A stretch of DNA of 64,000 bases from Pseudomonas sp. RIT288 (GCF_000631985.1 NZ_JFYN01000005.1:1-64000); one strand, 5' to 3'; positions 26,861 to 36,186 are shown, numbered from the stretch's first letter. The notes: generated by a model not told the origin, from the letters alone. Numbers and translations: made by a program.

Positions 26861-26967
26861 AAAAGATCGTCCGTACGCGGCCCGAGCCTGCGGCAGCTCC
26901 TACAGGGAATACGCATTCCCAATTGTAGGAGCTGCCGCAGGCTCGGGCCGCGTTCGGACGATCTTTT
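26861..26967. repeat. REP-type palindrome with 44-base arms
   Basis: AAAAGATCGTCCGTACGCGG...GGCAGCTCCTACA (26861-26904) is complementary to 26924-26967 with a single mismatch in 44 bases. It lies between convergent yebG and the leucine dehydrogenase-like gene and probably also terminates both. The left arm extends the common GCCTGCGGCAGCTCC core with GATCGTCCG-ACGCGGCCCGA, a variant seen again at 28969. Confidence 0.92.
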
Positions 26968-26972
26968 GCTTT

Positions 26973-27992
26973 TCAGCGATACAGGACTTTCTCCGCCAAC
27001 TCATCCGCCACCCGCGCCGGCGAGCGCTTCTCGGCTTGCGCATGGGCAAACACCTCGGTCAGTCGCGAACTGATCTTCGACAGGTGCGCAGTAATCGTCC
27101 CCAGCTCTTCGCCGCGATGTTTGAGCGAGACATAAATCAAACCGCCCGCATTGATCACGTAATCCGGCGCATAGAGGATCCCACGCCGCTCCAGCTGGTC
27201 GGCCACGTCCAGATGCGTCAGTTGATTGTTCGCTGAACCGGCCACCGCCGAGCAGCGCAGTTGCGTCACCGTGTGACTGTTGAGCACCCCGCCGAGGCCG
27301 CACGGCGCAAGGATGTCGCAGGGTGTACTGAGCAAGGCGTCGTTGGCGATCGGATGCGCGTTGAGTTGCTCCATCGCCAGTTGCACCTTGCCGTGGTCGA
27401 TGTCGCTGACCAGCAATTCGGCGCCTGCCGCGTGTAGCTGCTCGGCCAGTGCATAACCGACGTTGCCCAAGCCCTGAATCGCCACGCGCAAGCCTTCAAG
27501 ATTGTCGCTGCCCAGCCGCGCCATAGCGGTGGCACGAATTCCGGTGAACACGCCCATCGCCGCGTGCGGCGCCGGGTCGCCCGCCGAGGTGGTGCTGGTG
27601 ACATGCTGGGTCTGCTGGGCGATGCAATCCATGTCCGCCACCGAAGTGCCGCTGTCGATGGCGGTGATGTAGCGACCGTCGAGCTGCTCGATGCAACGGC
27701 CAAATGCCTCGAACAGCGCCGCGCGGTTTTCCACATGCGCCGGGCGCACGATCACCGCCACCCCGCCGCCCTGATCGAGCCCGGCCAGGGCCGCCTTGTA
27801 GCTCATGCCCTGCGCGAGGCGAATGGCATCCTCGACCGCGGATTCGTCGTTGGGATAGGCAAGATAACGGCAACCGCCCAGGGCAGGCCCGAGGCGACTG
27901 TTATGAATGGCAATGACCGCCTTCAACCCGGTGACCGGGTCAACGCTGAGGTGCAGCGATTCCAGGCGAGTGCTTTGCATGAGAGCGAACAT
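26973..27992 (-). CDS. Glu/Leu/Phe/Val dehydrogenase family protein (leucine dehydrogenase-like) with altered catalytic motif
   Basis: The 339-residue protein matches leucine dehydrogenases: SRLGPALGGCRYL, GMSYKAALAGL (Lys66, substrate carboxylate), DSGTSVADMD and the Rossmann motif GLGNVG. These enzymes deaminate branched-chain amino acids to 2-oxo acids with NAD. Unusually, the motif GGGK that carries the catalytic lysine reads GGGV here (Val78, codon GTG), 12 residues after Lys66 as in active enzymes. The rest is intact, so it may be inactive, altered or carry a recent mutation. It ends next to the long palindrome. Confidence 0.85.
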   Translation of the reverse strand: MFALMQSTRLESLHLSVDPVTGLKAVIAIHNSRLGPALGGCRYLAYPNDESAVEDAIRLAQGMSYKAALAGLDQGGGVAVIVRPAHVENRAALFEAFGRCIEQLDGRYITAIDSGTSVADMDCIAQQTQHVTSTTSAGDPAPHAAMGVFTGIRATAMARLGSDNLEGLRVAIQGLGNVGYALAEQLHAAGAELLVSDIDHGKVQLAMEQLNAHPIANDALLSTPCDILAPCGLGGVLNSHTVTQLRCSAVAGSANNQLTHLDVADQLERRGILYAPDYVINAGGLIYVSLKHRGEELGTITAHLSKISSRLTEVFAHAQAEKRSPARVADELAEKVLYR

Positions 27993-28164
27993 CGGCAGGC
28001 TCCCGAATCACTTCTGGTAGACGCCAGTATAGGCTTGCGCCCAAAAATTGCTGAAGCGCACCGGAATAAGCGCCCGCTTCGACGGCGACTTTGCGGCATA
28101 ACCTGGCCGGTACTGGACGAATGGCGCGGACGGGGCTAAAACGAGGCATTCCCCGGAGATTTCG

Positions 28165-28968
28165 ATGAGCCCGCGCCAACGTTTTTTCGAGTGTCTGCAC
28201 CGTTCACCGCCCGCGCTGTTCGAAGCGGCGTTGTGGATGGCTGCCGAGCACGAAAAAAGCCTGGATGTCGAAGCGCTGCAACAAGATTTCAAGGAGCTGC
28301 AACAGCGCGTCAGCTACGGCTTGCCGATGCTGCCGGTCAGCGAACTGGCGCAGCCGTTGCTGCGGCGGATGAATGATCTGGGCTTTTCTCAGGACGATTT
28401 TCTGCCGCTGCGCCCGCAGGTCGCGTTGTTGGACAAAGTGTTACAGACCCGTCGCGGCCAACCGCTGAGCCTGTCCTTGATTGCTCTGGAACTGGCGCGT
28501 GGTCTGGAGATTCCGCTGGTCGGGGTGAACTTTCCCGGGCATTTCCTGCTGCGGGTGCCCGGTGCTGATCACCTGCTGGATCCCTGCGGTGGTCGGCGGC
28601 TGTATCCCAATGATTGTCGCGAGTTGTTGCAGCGTCAGTACGGCGCGCACCTCAAACTCAATGCCGACCATCTGGTCACCGCCAGCCCAGAGCAGATGCT
28701 CCAGCGCCTGTCACGCAACCTGCGGCAGTTGCATCTGGCCCATGAGGATTACATCGCCGCGCTGATCGATGCCGAACGCGTGCTGGAACTGGGCGGTGCC
28801 AGCGCCGCCGATTATCTGGCCCGCGCCAGCCTGTATCAACGGCTCGATTGCCCGAACGCCGAGCGCTTCGATCTGGAACATGCGCTGCTGCTCAGCGACG
28901 ATCCGATCCAGCGATTGCGTCTGACTGAACGGCTTGGGCATCTGCCACCCAATTCCGTTGTTCATTGA
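28165..28968 (+). CDS. SirB1-family protein (transglutaminase-like fold with tetratricopeptide end)
   Basis: The 267-residue protein has the SirB1 core RRGQPLSLSLIALELARGL and VNFPGHFLLRV, DPCGGRRLY (about 95-150), and a helical C-terminal part resembling TPR repeats. The family is related to transglutaminase-like domains but its activity is not established. CCGGAG lies before the ATG at 28165. It is divergent from the dehydrogenase-like gene and stands alone. Confidence 0.82.
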   Translation: MSPRQRFFECLHRSPPALFEAALWMAAEHEKSLDVEALQQDFKELQQRVSYGLPMLPVSELAQPLLRRMNDLGFSQDDFLPLRPQVALLDKVLQTRRGQPLSLSLIALELARGLEIPLVGVNFPGHFLLRVPGADHLLDPCGGRRLYPNDCRELLQRQYGAHLKLNADHLVTASPEQMLQRLSRNLRQLHLAHEDYIAALIDAERVLELGGASAADYLARASLYQRLDCPNAERFDLEHALLLSDDPIQRLRLTERLGHLPPNSVVH

Positions 28969-29064
28969 AAAGCAAAGATCGTCCGAACGCGGCCCGAGCC
29001 TGCGGCAGCTCCTACAGGGGCATGTATTTCAATGTAGGAGCTGCCGCAGGTTGCGATCTTTTGC
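28969..29064. repeat. REP-type inverted repeat
   Basis: GATCGTCCGAACGCGGCCCG and CCTGCGGCAGCTCCTACA are paired with TGTAGGAGCTGCCGCAGGTTGCGATCTTTTGC. The left arm is the same extended variant as at 26861, while the right arm is the common short form. Confidence 0.88.
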
Positions 29065-29067
29065 TCT

Positions 29068-30423
29068 TCAGGTTTTTACAGCCTCTGCATTTCCAACAAC
29101 CGGAACGAAATCGGAAGGCGAGCGCACCTGGATGATCAACAGCGCCGCAATGACTGCCGGAATCGCGCAGAAGAAGAAAATCTGCGTCACCGGAATGTGC
29201 ATCGCCAGCAACATGCTGCCGAACAGCGGCCCGAGGATCGAACCGAAGCGCCCTACCCCCAACGCCCAGCCAGTGCCCGTGGCCCGCACATGCGCCGGGT
29301 AGAAATTACTGGCGAAGGCGTTCAGCGTCAGTTGCCCACCGATGATGCAGAACCCGGCGGCAAACACGCAGGCCACCAGATAACGTGGATTGTCGTGGTT
29401 CAAACCCAACAGAATCGTGCACAGCGCCGCCCCGGCCAACACTGCGCAGAGTAGCCGCACCTTGCGTTTCAGGCGATCGGCGAACCACGCCATGCACACC
29501 GCGCCCAAGGTGCCGGCGAACAGGAACATCGAGGTCACCAGGTTGGCTTCGTTGAGTTTCAGACCGCTTTCCAGCAACAGCGTCGGCAGCCAGCTGATCA
29601 TGAAATACAACAGAATCAGGCTGACAAAAAACGTCGCCCAGATCAGCAGGGTCGGTCGTGCATAACCGTTGCGGAACAGCTCGACCACGGTCAATTTGCT
29701 GCCCTGCTCGCGCTCGTTCTGTTCGACGGACGCGGCCGGCGGTTGCCAGTCCGGCAGCATTCGCGCGGTGACTTTGCGCAGGCGCGCATAGGGCGCTGCA
29801 TCGCGCAGCAGACGCGGCAGCGATTCCGGCAGCATCCACCACAGGAACGGGAACAGCAGCAACGGCGTGACACCACCGGCGAGGAACACCGCTTGCCAGC
29901 CAAAGCGATCGATGAAGCCCGCAGCAACAAAACCACCCGCCGCACCGCCAAACGAAAACCCACAAGCCGCCAGCGTCACCATCAAGGTGCGCAGACGCGG
30001 CGGTGAGTATTCCGACATCAGGGCCATGGCACTCGGCATCGCCCCACCCATGCCGATGCCGCAGATGAAGCGCGCGATCATCAGGGTATTCAGCGAGTCG
30101 GCGAACACCATCAGCACCGTCAGGCTGGCGTAGATCAGCACGCAGGCGAGCAGGATTCGCCGTACGCCGAAGCGATCGGCCAGCGGCGTCACCGCAAGAG
30201 AACCGAGGGTCAGACCCAACAGGTTGGCGCTGAAAACCGGCCCGAACGCGGCTTTCTCCAGCCCCCAATCCTGAGCCAGGGCCGGCACCACGTAACCGAG
30301 CACCTGGGCGTCATAACCGTCGGTGACCAGCAACAAGGCGAGCAGGATCAGGAGCAACCACTGATAGCGGGACACAGGACGGGCGTCGAGTGCTGCGCGG
30401 AAGCTGGCAATCTGGTTGTGCAT
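29068..30423 (-). CDS. MFS transporter, aromatic acid:H+ symporter type
   Basis: The 451-residue protein has 12 hydrophobic helices. The signature DGYDAQVLGYVVPALAQDWG lies at about 35-54, and TPLADRFGVRRILL and GLGMGGAMPSA-like segments mark the aromatic acid:H+ symporter branch (PcaK/MhpT type). It takes up aromatic acids across the inner membrane; the substrate is unknown. It lies downstream of the homogentisate operon on the same strand, separated by a REP element, so a link to aromatic catabolism is plausible. Confidence 0.85.
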   Translation of the reverse strand: MHNQIASFRAALDARPVSRYQWLLLILLALLLVTDGYDAQVLGYVVPALAQDWGLEKAAFGPVFSANLLGLTLGSLAVTPLADRFGVRRILLACVLIYASLTVLMVFADSLNTLMIARFICGIGMGGAMPSAMALMSEYSPPRLRTLMVTLAACGFSFGGAAGGFVAAGFIDRFGWQAVFLAGGVTPLLLFPFLWWMLPESLPRLLRDAAPYARLRKVTARMLPDWQPPAASVEQNEREQGSKLTVVELFRNGYARPTLLIWATFFVSLILLYFMISWLPTLLLESGLKLNEANLVTSMFLFAGTLGAVCMAWFADRLKRKVRLLCAVLAGAALCTILLGLNHDNPRYLVACVFAAGFCIIGGQLTLNAFASNFYPAHVRATGTGWALGVGRFGSILGPLFGSMLLAMHIPVTQIFFFCAIPAVIAALLIIQVRSPSDFVPVVGNAEAVKT

Positions 30424-30474
30424 CGCAAGGTACCTGTTTTGTTTTTATGATTTTTGTGTACGGCGCTGATCCCT

Positions 30475-30562
30475 TGTAGGAGTGAGCCTGCTCGCGATAG
30501 CGGTGTGTCAGTCAACATCCCCGTATCTGACACTCCGCCATCGCGAGCAGGCTCACCCCTAC
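30475..30562. repeat. REP-type inverted repeat
   Basis: TGTAGGAGTGAGCCTGCTCGCGATAGCGGTGTGTCA is complementary, with few mismatches, to TGACACTCCGCCATCGCGAGCAGGCTCACCCCTACA. It separates maiA from the transporter gene. Confidence 0.88.
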
Positions 30563-30580
30563 AGTGGGCAGTGTGGCGCT

Positions 30581-31216
30581 TTAAGGGGTATCCGGTTGAT
30601 TGGCCGGATGCGCCTTGATGAACGCCGGATGCTCAGCCGCCAGCGCCGCCACCCGACAAATCCGCGGGTAAGCCTGCAGCGAAACACCGAAGCGCTCGGC
30701 CGCATACAACTGCGGAATCAGATAGACATCCGCCACGCACGGCCACTCACCGAAACAGAAACCGCTGTCACCGATCAACTGCTCGACAGTCGCCAGCCCC
30801 TGACTGATCCAGTGCGCGATCCACTCCACCACCTGCGGCTCTTCGTGGCCCAGCTGACGCAGACGATTGAGCACGCTGACGTTGTGCAGCGGATGCACGT
30901 CGCAACCGATCACCGCCGCGACGCCGCGCACATGAGCGCGGGCAGCGAGGTCTTCGGGCAGCAATGGCAGCTGCGGATAACGTTCTTCCAGGTACTCGAT
31001 GATCGCCGGCGACTGAATCAGCAACTCGCCGTCATCGGTACGCAGGGCCGGCACCCGCCCCTGCGGATTGATCGCCAGATACGCCGCCTGCCGATGCTCG
31101 CCCCCGGACGGCGCGATCAGGTTGACCGGCAGCGCGGTGTAGTCGAGCCCTTTCAGCGCCAGGGCGATACGTACCCGGTATGACGAGGTCGAGCGGTAAT
31201 AGGTATAGAGATCCAT
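30581..31216 (-). CDS. maiA: Maleylacetoacetate isomerase
   Basis: The 211-residue zeta-class glutathione S-transferase-like enzyme has SSYRVRIALALKGL with the catalytic Ser (SxS region, STSSYRVR at about 9-16), LAINPQGRVPAL and QSPAIIEYLEE. It turns maleylacetoacetate into fumarylacetoacetate in tyrosine/phenylalanine breakdown. It starts 12 bases after the fahA stop and is the third gene of the hmgA-fahA-maiA operon. Confidence 0.93.
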   Translation of the reverse strand: MDLYTYYRSTSSYRVRIALALKGLDYTALPVNLIAPSGGEHRQAAYLAINPQGRVPALRTDDGELLIQSPAIIEYLEERYPQLPLLPEDLAARAHVRGVAAVIGCDVHPLHNVSVLNRLRQLGHEEPQVVEWIAHWISQGLATVEQLIGDSGFCFGEWPCVADVYLIPQLYAAERFGVSLQAYPRICRVAALAAEHPAFIKAHPANQPDTP

Positions 31217-31228
31217 GACCCGCTCCTG

Positions 31229-32533
31229 TCAGCGCGCCGCCAGCACTTTGCCACGGCATTCGCCGAAGCCGATCGAGGCAAAACCGTCTCGGGTGCAACG
31301 CGCGCGCAGGATGATTTCGTCGCCGTCTTCGAGGAATTTGCGCACTTCGCCGGAGGCCAGTTCGATCGGCTTTTTACCGCCCTCGGTGATTTCCAGCAGG
31401 CTGCCGAACTGACCGCTTTGCGGACCGGACAAGGTGCCCGAACCGAACAGGTCACCGGCCTGCAACTGGCAACCGTTGACGCTGTGGTGCGCGACCATTT
31501 GTGCGACGGTCCAGTACATGTAGCGAGTGTTGCTCAGGGTCAGGCGATGGGCCGGCAGATTCTGTTCGCGCATGGCTTCGGTGAGCAGCAGCACTTCCAG
31601 TTCGATGTCGAAAGCACCGCCATCCTGATCACGCTTGTCGAACAGATAGGGCAGCGGCTGCGGATCGCCTTCCGGGCGCGCAGGTTGCGCCGTGCGGAAT
31701 GGCTCCAGCGCTTCGGCGGTCACCACCCATGGCGAGACACTGGTGATGAAACTCTTGGAGAGGAACGGGCCCAGCGGCTGGTACTCCCAGGCCTGGATAT
31801 CGCGGGCCGACCAGTCATTGAGCAGGCAGAAACCGGCGATGTGTTCGGAGGCGTCACCGATCGCAATCGGCTCGCCCATTTCGTTGCCCTGACCGATCCA
31901 GATGCCCAGTTCCAGTTCGTAGTCCAGTCGGGCGCAAGGGCCGAAGGTCGGCTCGCTCGCACCGGCCGGCAGGGTCTGGCCTTTCGGGCGGCGCACGTCG
32001 GTACCGGAGGCGCGAACCGTAGAGGCGCGACCGTGATAACCGATCGGCACGTGCTTGTAGTTGGGCAGCAGCGGGTTGTCCGGACGGAACAGTTTGCCGA
32101 CGTTCTGCGCGTGCTCGATGCCCACGTAGAAGTCGGTGTAATCGCTGATGCGCGCCGGCAGGTGCATCTGGCAATCGGCCGCCAGTGGCAGCAGTTTTGC
32201 GCCCTGGGCCTCGATGGCGCCGCGATGGCTGCTGCCCTCGCTGAACAATTCCAGCAAACGGCTGCGCAAGGCTACGCGGGCTTCGCGACCGAGGTCGAAG
32301 AAGGCGTTCAGCAGGCCGCCGTGCATCGCTTCAACCGCGCTGCGTGCCACGTCGTCGAACAGACCGGCTTCAAGCGCCACTTGCAGATCGAAAATATGTT
32401 CACCGATCGCCACGCCCGCGCGCGGTGCCGAGCCGCCAGTGCTGAACACGCCCAGCGGCAGGTTCTGCAGCGGGAAATCCGCGTGGCCATTGGCCGAAGC
32501 AACCCAGCTGCGGGTGATGGAAGTCTGAGTCAT
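31229..32533 (-). CDS. fahA: Fumarylacetoacetase
   Basis: The 434-residue enzyme splits fumarylacetoacetate to fumarate and acetoacetate. It has the FAH N-terminal domain (SWVASANGHADFPLQNLPLG) and DFYVGIEHAQNVGKLFRP. The metal-binding segment is DYELELGIWIG, and SARDIQAWEY and SGTLSGP follow. The start is three bases after the hmgA stop, so the two are tightly coupled. Confidence 0.95.
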   Translation of the reverse strand: MTQTSITRSWVASANGHADFPLQNLPLGVFSTGGSAPRAGVAIGEHIFDLQVALEAGLFDDVARSAVEAMHGGLLNAFFDLGREARVALRSRLLELFSEGSSHRGAIEAQGAKLLPLAADCQMHLPARISDYTDFYVGIEHAQNVGKLFRPDNPLLPNYKHVPIGYHGRASTVRASGTDVRRPKGQTLPAGASEPTFGPCARLDYELELGIWIGQGNEMGEPIAIGDASEHIAGFCLLNDWSARDIQAWEYQPLGPFLSKSFITSVSPWVVTAEALEPFRTAQPARPEGDPQPLPYLFDKRDQDGGAFDIELEVLLLTEAMREQNLPAHRLTLSNTRYMYWTVAQMVAHHSVNGCQLQAGDLFGSGTLSGPQSGQFGSLLEITEGGKKPIELASGEVRKFLEDGDEIILRARCTRDGFASIGFGECRGKVLAAR

Positions 32534-32536
32534 GGG

Positions 32537-33841
32537 TTATCTCCGGGTCGGGTCGAACGTGGCGGGCAGCGTGGCCCAGCAGGCGTCGTAGTTGGATTGC
32601 AGTTGCGGGCAGTCGAGGGCGAAGCGGCTTGGGCGCAGCACCTGACTGGTCTCGAACATGAAGGCCATGGTGTTGTCGATCTTCGCTGGCTTGAGGTCGG
32701 CGTTGATCGCTTTGGTGCAGGTTTCGCCATCCGGGCCGTGGGCGCTCATGCAGCTGTGCAGCGAGGCACCACCGGGCACGAAGCCTTCAGCCTTGGCGTC
32801 GTATTCGCCCTGGATCAGGCCCATGAATTCGTTCATCAGGTTGCGATGGAACCACGGTGGACGGAAGGTGTTCTCGGCGACCATCCAGCGTGGCGGGAAG
32901 ATCACGAAATCGAGGTTGGCCAGACCGTGCACGCTGGTCGGCGAGGTCAGCACGGTGAAGATCGACGGATCCGGGTGATCGAAACTCACGGTGCCGATGG
33001 TGTTGAAACGGCGCAGATCATATTTGTACGGCACGTTGTTGCCGTGCCAGGCGACCACGTTCAGCGGCGAATGATTGAGCTCGGTGCCCCACAACTGGCC
33101 GAGGAACTTCTGCACCAGCGTCGTCGGCTGCTGCAGGTTTTCGTAGGCGGCGACCGGTGCAAGGAAGTCCCGTGGATTGGCCAGGCCGTTACTGCCGATC
33201 GGCCCCAGATCCGGCAGGCGCAGCGGCGCGCCGTGGTTCTCGGCGACGTAACCGCGCGCTTGCGGATCAAGCAACTCGACGCGGAATTTCAGACCGCGCG
33301 GCAGCACGGCGATTTCCAGCGGCGCGACTTCGAGCACACCGAGTTCGGTGGCAATGCGCAACCGCCCCAGTTGCGGTACCAGCAGCAGTTCGCCGTCGGC
33401 GTTGTAGAACACCCGCTCCATCGAGCGGTTGGCGACATAGTTATAGATGCTGATGCCGGCCGGTTTTTCCGCTGCCGAGTTCGCCACCATGCCGACCAGA
33501 CCGTCGATGAAATCAGTCGGCTCGGCCGGGATCTGTAGCGGGTTCCAGCGCAAGCGATTGGGGGTCACCTCACCCAACGGGCCGCCGGCCAGTTGCCGCT
33601 CCAGTTTGACGAACGCCGGGTGATTGGCCGACGGCTGAATCCGGTACATCCAGGTGCGCCGCGCTTCACTGCGGGTCATGGTGAACGCAGTGCCGGAGAG
33701 CAATTCGGTATAGAGGCCGTACGGGGCTTTTTGCGGAGAGTTCTGGCCGATGGGCAAGGCGCCGGGCAACGCTTCACTGCTGAATTCGTTGCCGAAACCG
33801 GACTGATAAACCAGCTCCGACGCGTTTGAATCGAGGTTCAT
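32537..33841 (-). CDS. hmgA: Homogentisate 1,2-dioxygenase
   Basis: The 434-residue iron enzyme opens the ring of homogentisate. It shows [19 protein letters not shown] at the N-terminus and the iron-ligand motifs [11 protein letters not shown] (His and Glu) and [10 protein letters not shown] (His). The start at 33841 is preceded by AGGAGGCTCC; a frame opening at 33901 adds a leader with no ribosome site. It heads the operon with fahA and maiA and is divergent from hmgR. Confidence 0.95.
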   Translation of the reverse strand: MNLDSNASELVYQSGFGNEFSSEALPGALPIGQNSPQKAPYGLYTELLSGTAFTMTRSEARRTWMYRIQPSANHPAFVKLERQLAGGPLGEVTPNRLRWNPLQIPAEPTDFIDGLVGMVANSAAEKPAGISIYNYVANRSMERVFYNADGELLLVPQLGRLRIATELGVLEVAPLEIAVLPRGLKFRVELLDPQARGYVAENHGAPLRLPDLGPIGSNGLANPRDFLAPVAAYENLQQPTTLVQKFLGQLWGTELNHSPLNVVAWHGNNVPYKYDLRRFNTIGTVSFDHPDPSIFTVLTSPTSVHGLANLDFVIFPPRWMVAENTFRPPWFHRNLMNEFMGLIQGEYDAKAEGFVPGGASLHSCMSAHGPDGETCTKAINADLKPAKIDNTMAFMFETSQVLRPSRFALDCPQLQSNYDACWATLPATFDPTRR

Positions 33842-33918
33842 GGAGCCTCCTGAACAGGGAGTCGGCAGTGGCCCATCGCTCTGGCTCGGAGCTTTGCGCA
33901 CGCCGGGGTTGTTATTAT

Positions 33919-33944
33919 CGTAATTCGATTACGCATAACGTAAT
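33919..33944. promoter_or_regulatory. HmgR operator with three alternating half-sites
   Basis: CGTAAT-TCG-ATTACG (33919-33933) is a perfect dyad, and its right half also pairs with CGTAAT at 33939-33944. The dyad resembles the palindromic operator described for the IclR-type HmgR of Pseudomonas putida. It sits 78 bases upstream of hmgA and 62 upstream of hmgR, suited to control both. The role of the extra half-site is unknown. Confidence 0.8.
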
Positions 33945-34006
33945 TTGCTCGCTATCCAGCGTCAAGCTATAAAGACGCCCATTCGTTTTCGGATCCCGGC
34001 CGCACC

Positions 34007-34801
34007 ATGGAAAAAACCAGCGACAGCAACGGCAAACAGAAAGTCCGCTCCGCCGAGGTCGGCACCGACATCCTCAAGGCGTTGGCCGAGTTATCGCCCT
34101 CCACCTCACTGTCGCGTCTGGCCGAACATGTGCAGATGCCGGCGAGCAAGGTGCACCGTTATCTTCAGGCACTGATCGCCAGTGGTTTCGCCGAGCAGAA
34201 CGCCGCCACCAACCACTATGGACTCGGCCGCGAAGCGTTGCGCGTGGGCCTGGCAGCCCTGAACAGTATGGACGTGCTGAAAGTCGCCGCCCTGCCCCTG
34301 TCCGAGTTGCGCGACGAACTGAATGAAACCTGTTTTCTGGCGGTGTGGGGCAATCAGGGCGCGACCGTGGTGCACATCGAACCGGCAGTGCGCGCAGTGA
34401 CGGTGGTGACGCAGTTGGGCTCGGTGTTGCCGCTGCTCAGTTCGTCCACCGGGCTGGTGTTCAGTGCCTTTCTGCCGCATCGGGAAACCGATGAGTTGCG
34501 CGAGCAGGAAATCGCCGTCGCCGGCCATCCACTGGCCGATCAAAATGCCTACAGCGGTTTGTGCGAGCAGATCCGCGAGCGCGGTCTGCATCATGTTCAC
34601 GGCTTGTTGATGCCAGGTGTGGACGCGTTGTCGGCGCCGGTGTTCAACGCTGTCGGGCAGATCGCCGCGGTGCTGACCATCGTCGGCCCGACTTCGCTGT
34701 TCCACGCGGATGAAAACGGCCCGGCCGCCCGGCGACTGCTGGCTGCGGCACGCGCCGTGAGTTGGCGCATGGGCTATCAGGCCGACGACCTGCGCCCTTG
34801 A
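34007..34801 (+). CDS. hmgR: IclR-family repressor of the homogentisate operon
   Basis: The 264-residue protein has an N-terminal winged helix (AEVGTDILKALAELSPSTSLSRLAEHVQMPASKVHRYLQAL, about 12-55) and an IclR effector domain (about 85-260; LREQEIAV, INAVGQIAAVL-like). In P. putida the homologue represses hmgABC and is released by homogentisate. Divergent position and the shared operator support the same role here. Confidence 0.87.
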   Translation: MEKTSDSNGKQKVRSAEVGTDILKALAELSPSTSLSRLAEHVQMPASKVHRYLQALIASGFAEQNAATNHYGLGREALRVGLAALNSMDVLKVAALPLSELRDELNETCFLAVWGNQGATVVHIEPAVRAVTVVTQLGSVLPLLSSSTGLVFSAFLPHRETDELREQEIAVAGHPLADQNAYSGLCEQIRERGLHHVHGLLMPGVDALSAPVFNAVGQIAAVLTIVGPTSLFHADENGPAARRLLAAARAVSWRMGYQADDLRP

Positions 34802-35156
34802 AGCAACAGCCACAATCCCTTCAGTGACCCAATGGCGTAGCCGGATTCGACTGTTGCATGCCCCGTAACAGTGCATGTCCGGAATCGCTATTTTTCCTTC
34901 GGCCTCAAGTGCTTATTCTGAGCGGGCTTTCACGACACACGCCGCAAAGCACCCAGCCCTGGCTGCTGAGCAACTCGCGCCATCGCTGACCGATTTCAGA
35001 TGAGTCGATGCTTCGATTGATCGCCCCGGTGTTCACTGACGTTGATTTGTAGCTCCTTGATCCAACGTCTTACCTTGGCCGCTGCGTTTGCAGCGGCCTT
35101 TTTTATGGGCAAGGGTTTTACCGACGAGATCGGTCATTTGTCGCGCATGACACACG
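34802..35156. other. Gene-free interval after hmgR, ending in a terminator
   Basis: No convincing protein gene is visible. Short frames exist, for example one starting ATGTCCGGAATCGC near 34874, but none has a ribosome site or recognisable product. The strong terminator at 35077 lies 276 bases past the hmgR stop, so it may end a long hmgR 3' region or a separate small RNA. Confidence 0.5.
35077..35104 (+). terminator. Rho-independent terminator
   Basis: GGCCGCTGC-GTTT-GCAGCGGCC is followed by TTTTTT. The T-run on the plus strand points to a plus-strand transcript from hmgR or from an unannotated RNA upstream. Confidence 0.9.
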
Positions 35157-36068
35157 TCACAGCGAATACTTCTGCAAGTTCGCCATCATTTCCTTCAGCG
35201 CTTCAATGTTGTCATTCGGATGCGCCGCGCCTTCGAAATCGCAGATCTGCTGCCAGTGCGCCGCGACATCTTCCGGCGAGAAACCGCTGCGTGGATCGAA
35301 CCCGGCACCGAGGCTGCGTTCCCAGCGCACCTTGCCCATCCAGCCGCCACCGACTTCAAACAGGCCGGACGTTTCCTGGCACTGTTCACTGGACAGGTAC
35401 ACCACCAGCGGGCTGACCAGTTCCGGTTTCAGCTGCTCGAACACTTGCGGCGGGATCAGGCCCTCGGTCATGCGCGTGCCGCCGGTAGGCGCGATGGCGT
35501 TGACCAGAATATTGTTCTTGCGACCTTCGATGGCCAGGGTACGGGTCAAGCCGTAGAGGCCGAGTTTGGCCATGCCGTAGTTGGACTGGCCGAAGTTGCC
35601 GTAGATGCCTGAGGTCGAAGCCGTGAAGATCACCCGACCGTAGTTTTGCTCACGCATGTGCGGCCAGGCGGCGCGGGTCACTTTGTAGGCGCCTTCGACA
35701 TGGACGCGATAGACCAGATCCCAGTCGGCGTCGTCCATCTTGTGAAAGGTCTTGTCACGCAGAATCCCGGCGTTGTTCACCACCACGTCGACACGGCCAA
35801 AGGCGTCGAGGGCGTTCTGCACCAGTTTGTCGCCGTCGGTCACCGAGTCATGGTTGGCCTCGGCGATGCCGCCGGCTTCGCGAATCTCCGCCACCACACG
35901 GTCGGCGGCGGAGGCGTTGGCACCTTCACCCTGGGTCGAGCCGCCGAGGTCGTTGACCAGCACTTTGGCACCATGCCGGGCGAACAGCAACGCGTGCGCC
36001 CGCCCCAGGCCACCACCGGCTCCGGTGACGATCACGACTTTATCTTCGAAACGTACGGACTCATTCAT
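35157..36068 (-). CDS. Short-chain dehydrogenase (peroxisomal MFE-2-like hydroxyacyl-CoA dehydrogenase type)
   Basis: The 303-residue SDR has VTGAGGGLG, NDLGGS, NNAGILRD, STSGIYGNFGQSNYGMAK with catalytic Ser/Tyr/Lys, and a longer C-terminal extension (about 240-303). VNDLGGSTQGEG and NNAGILRDKTF match the 3-hydroxyacyl-CoA dehydrogenase part of multifunctional enzyme type 2. A role in fatty-acid or side-chain oxidation is likely, but the substrate is not known. GGAG precedes the ATG at 36068. Confidence 0.87.
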   Translation of the reverse strand: MNESVRFEDKVVIVTGAGGGLGRAHALLFARHGAKVLVNDLGGSTQGEGANASAADRVVAEIREAGGIAEANHDSVTDGDKLVQNALDAFGRVDVVVNNAGILRDKTFHKMDDADWDLVYRVHVEGAYKVTRAAWPHMREQNYGRVIFTASTSGIYGNFGQSNYGMAKLGLYGLTRTLAIEGRKNNILVNAIAPTGGTRMTEGLIPPQVFEQLKPELVSPLVVYLSSEQCQETSGLFEVGGGWMGKVRWERSLGAGFDPRSGFSPEDVAAHWQQICDFEGAAHPNDNIEALKEMMANLQKYSL

Positions 36069-36186
36069 CGCAGGAACTCCAGCAGGCCAGTATTGATTCC
36101 GAGTGTCAGGCACAAGGCTTTGGGTCACAACGAATACGGCTGCGGCTGAATAGTGCGCGATAAGGGTGGGGGATGATGAGGGCGTC

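Noticed and set aside
31418..33538. Plus-strand open frame of 706 codons opposite fahA and hmgA
   Set aside because: Antisense shadow crossing two well-defined enzyme genes.
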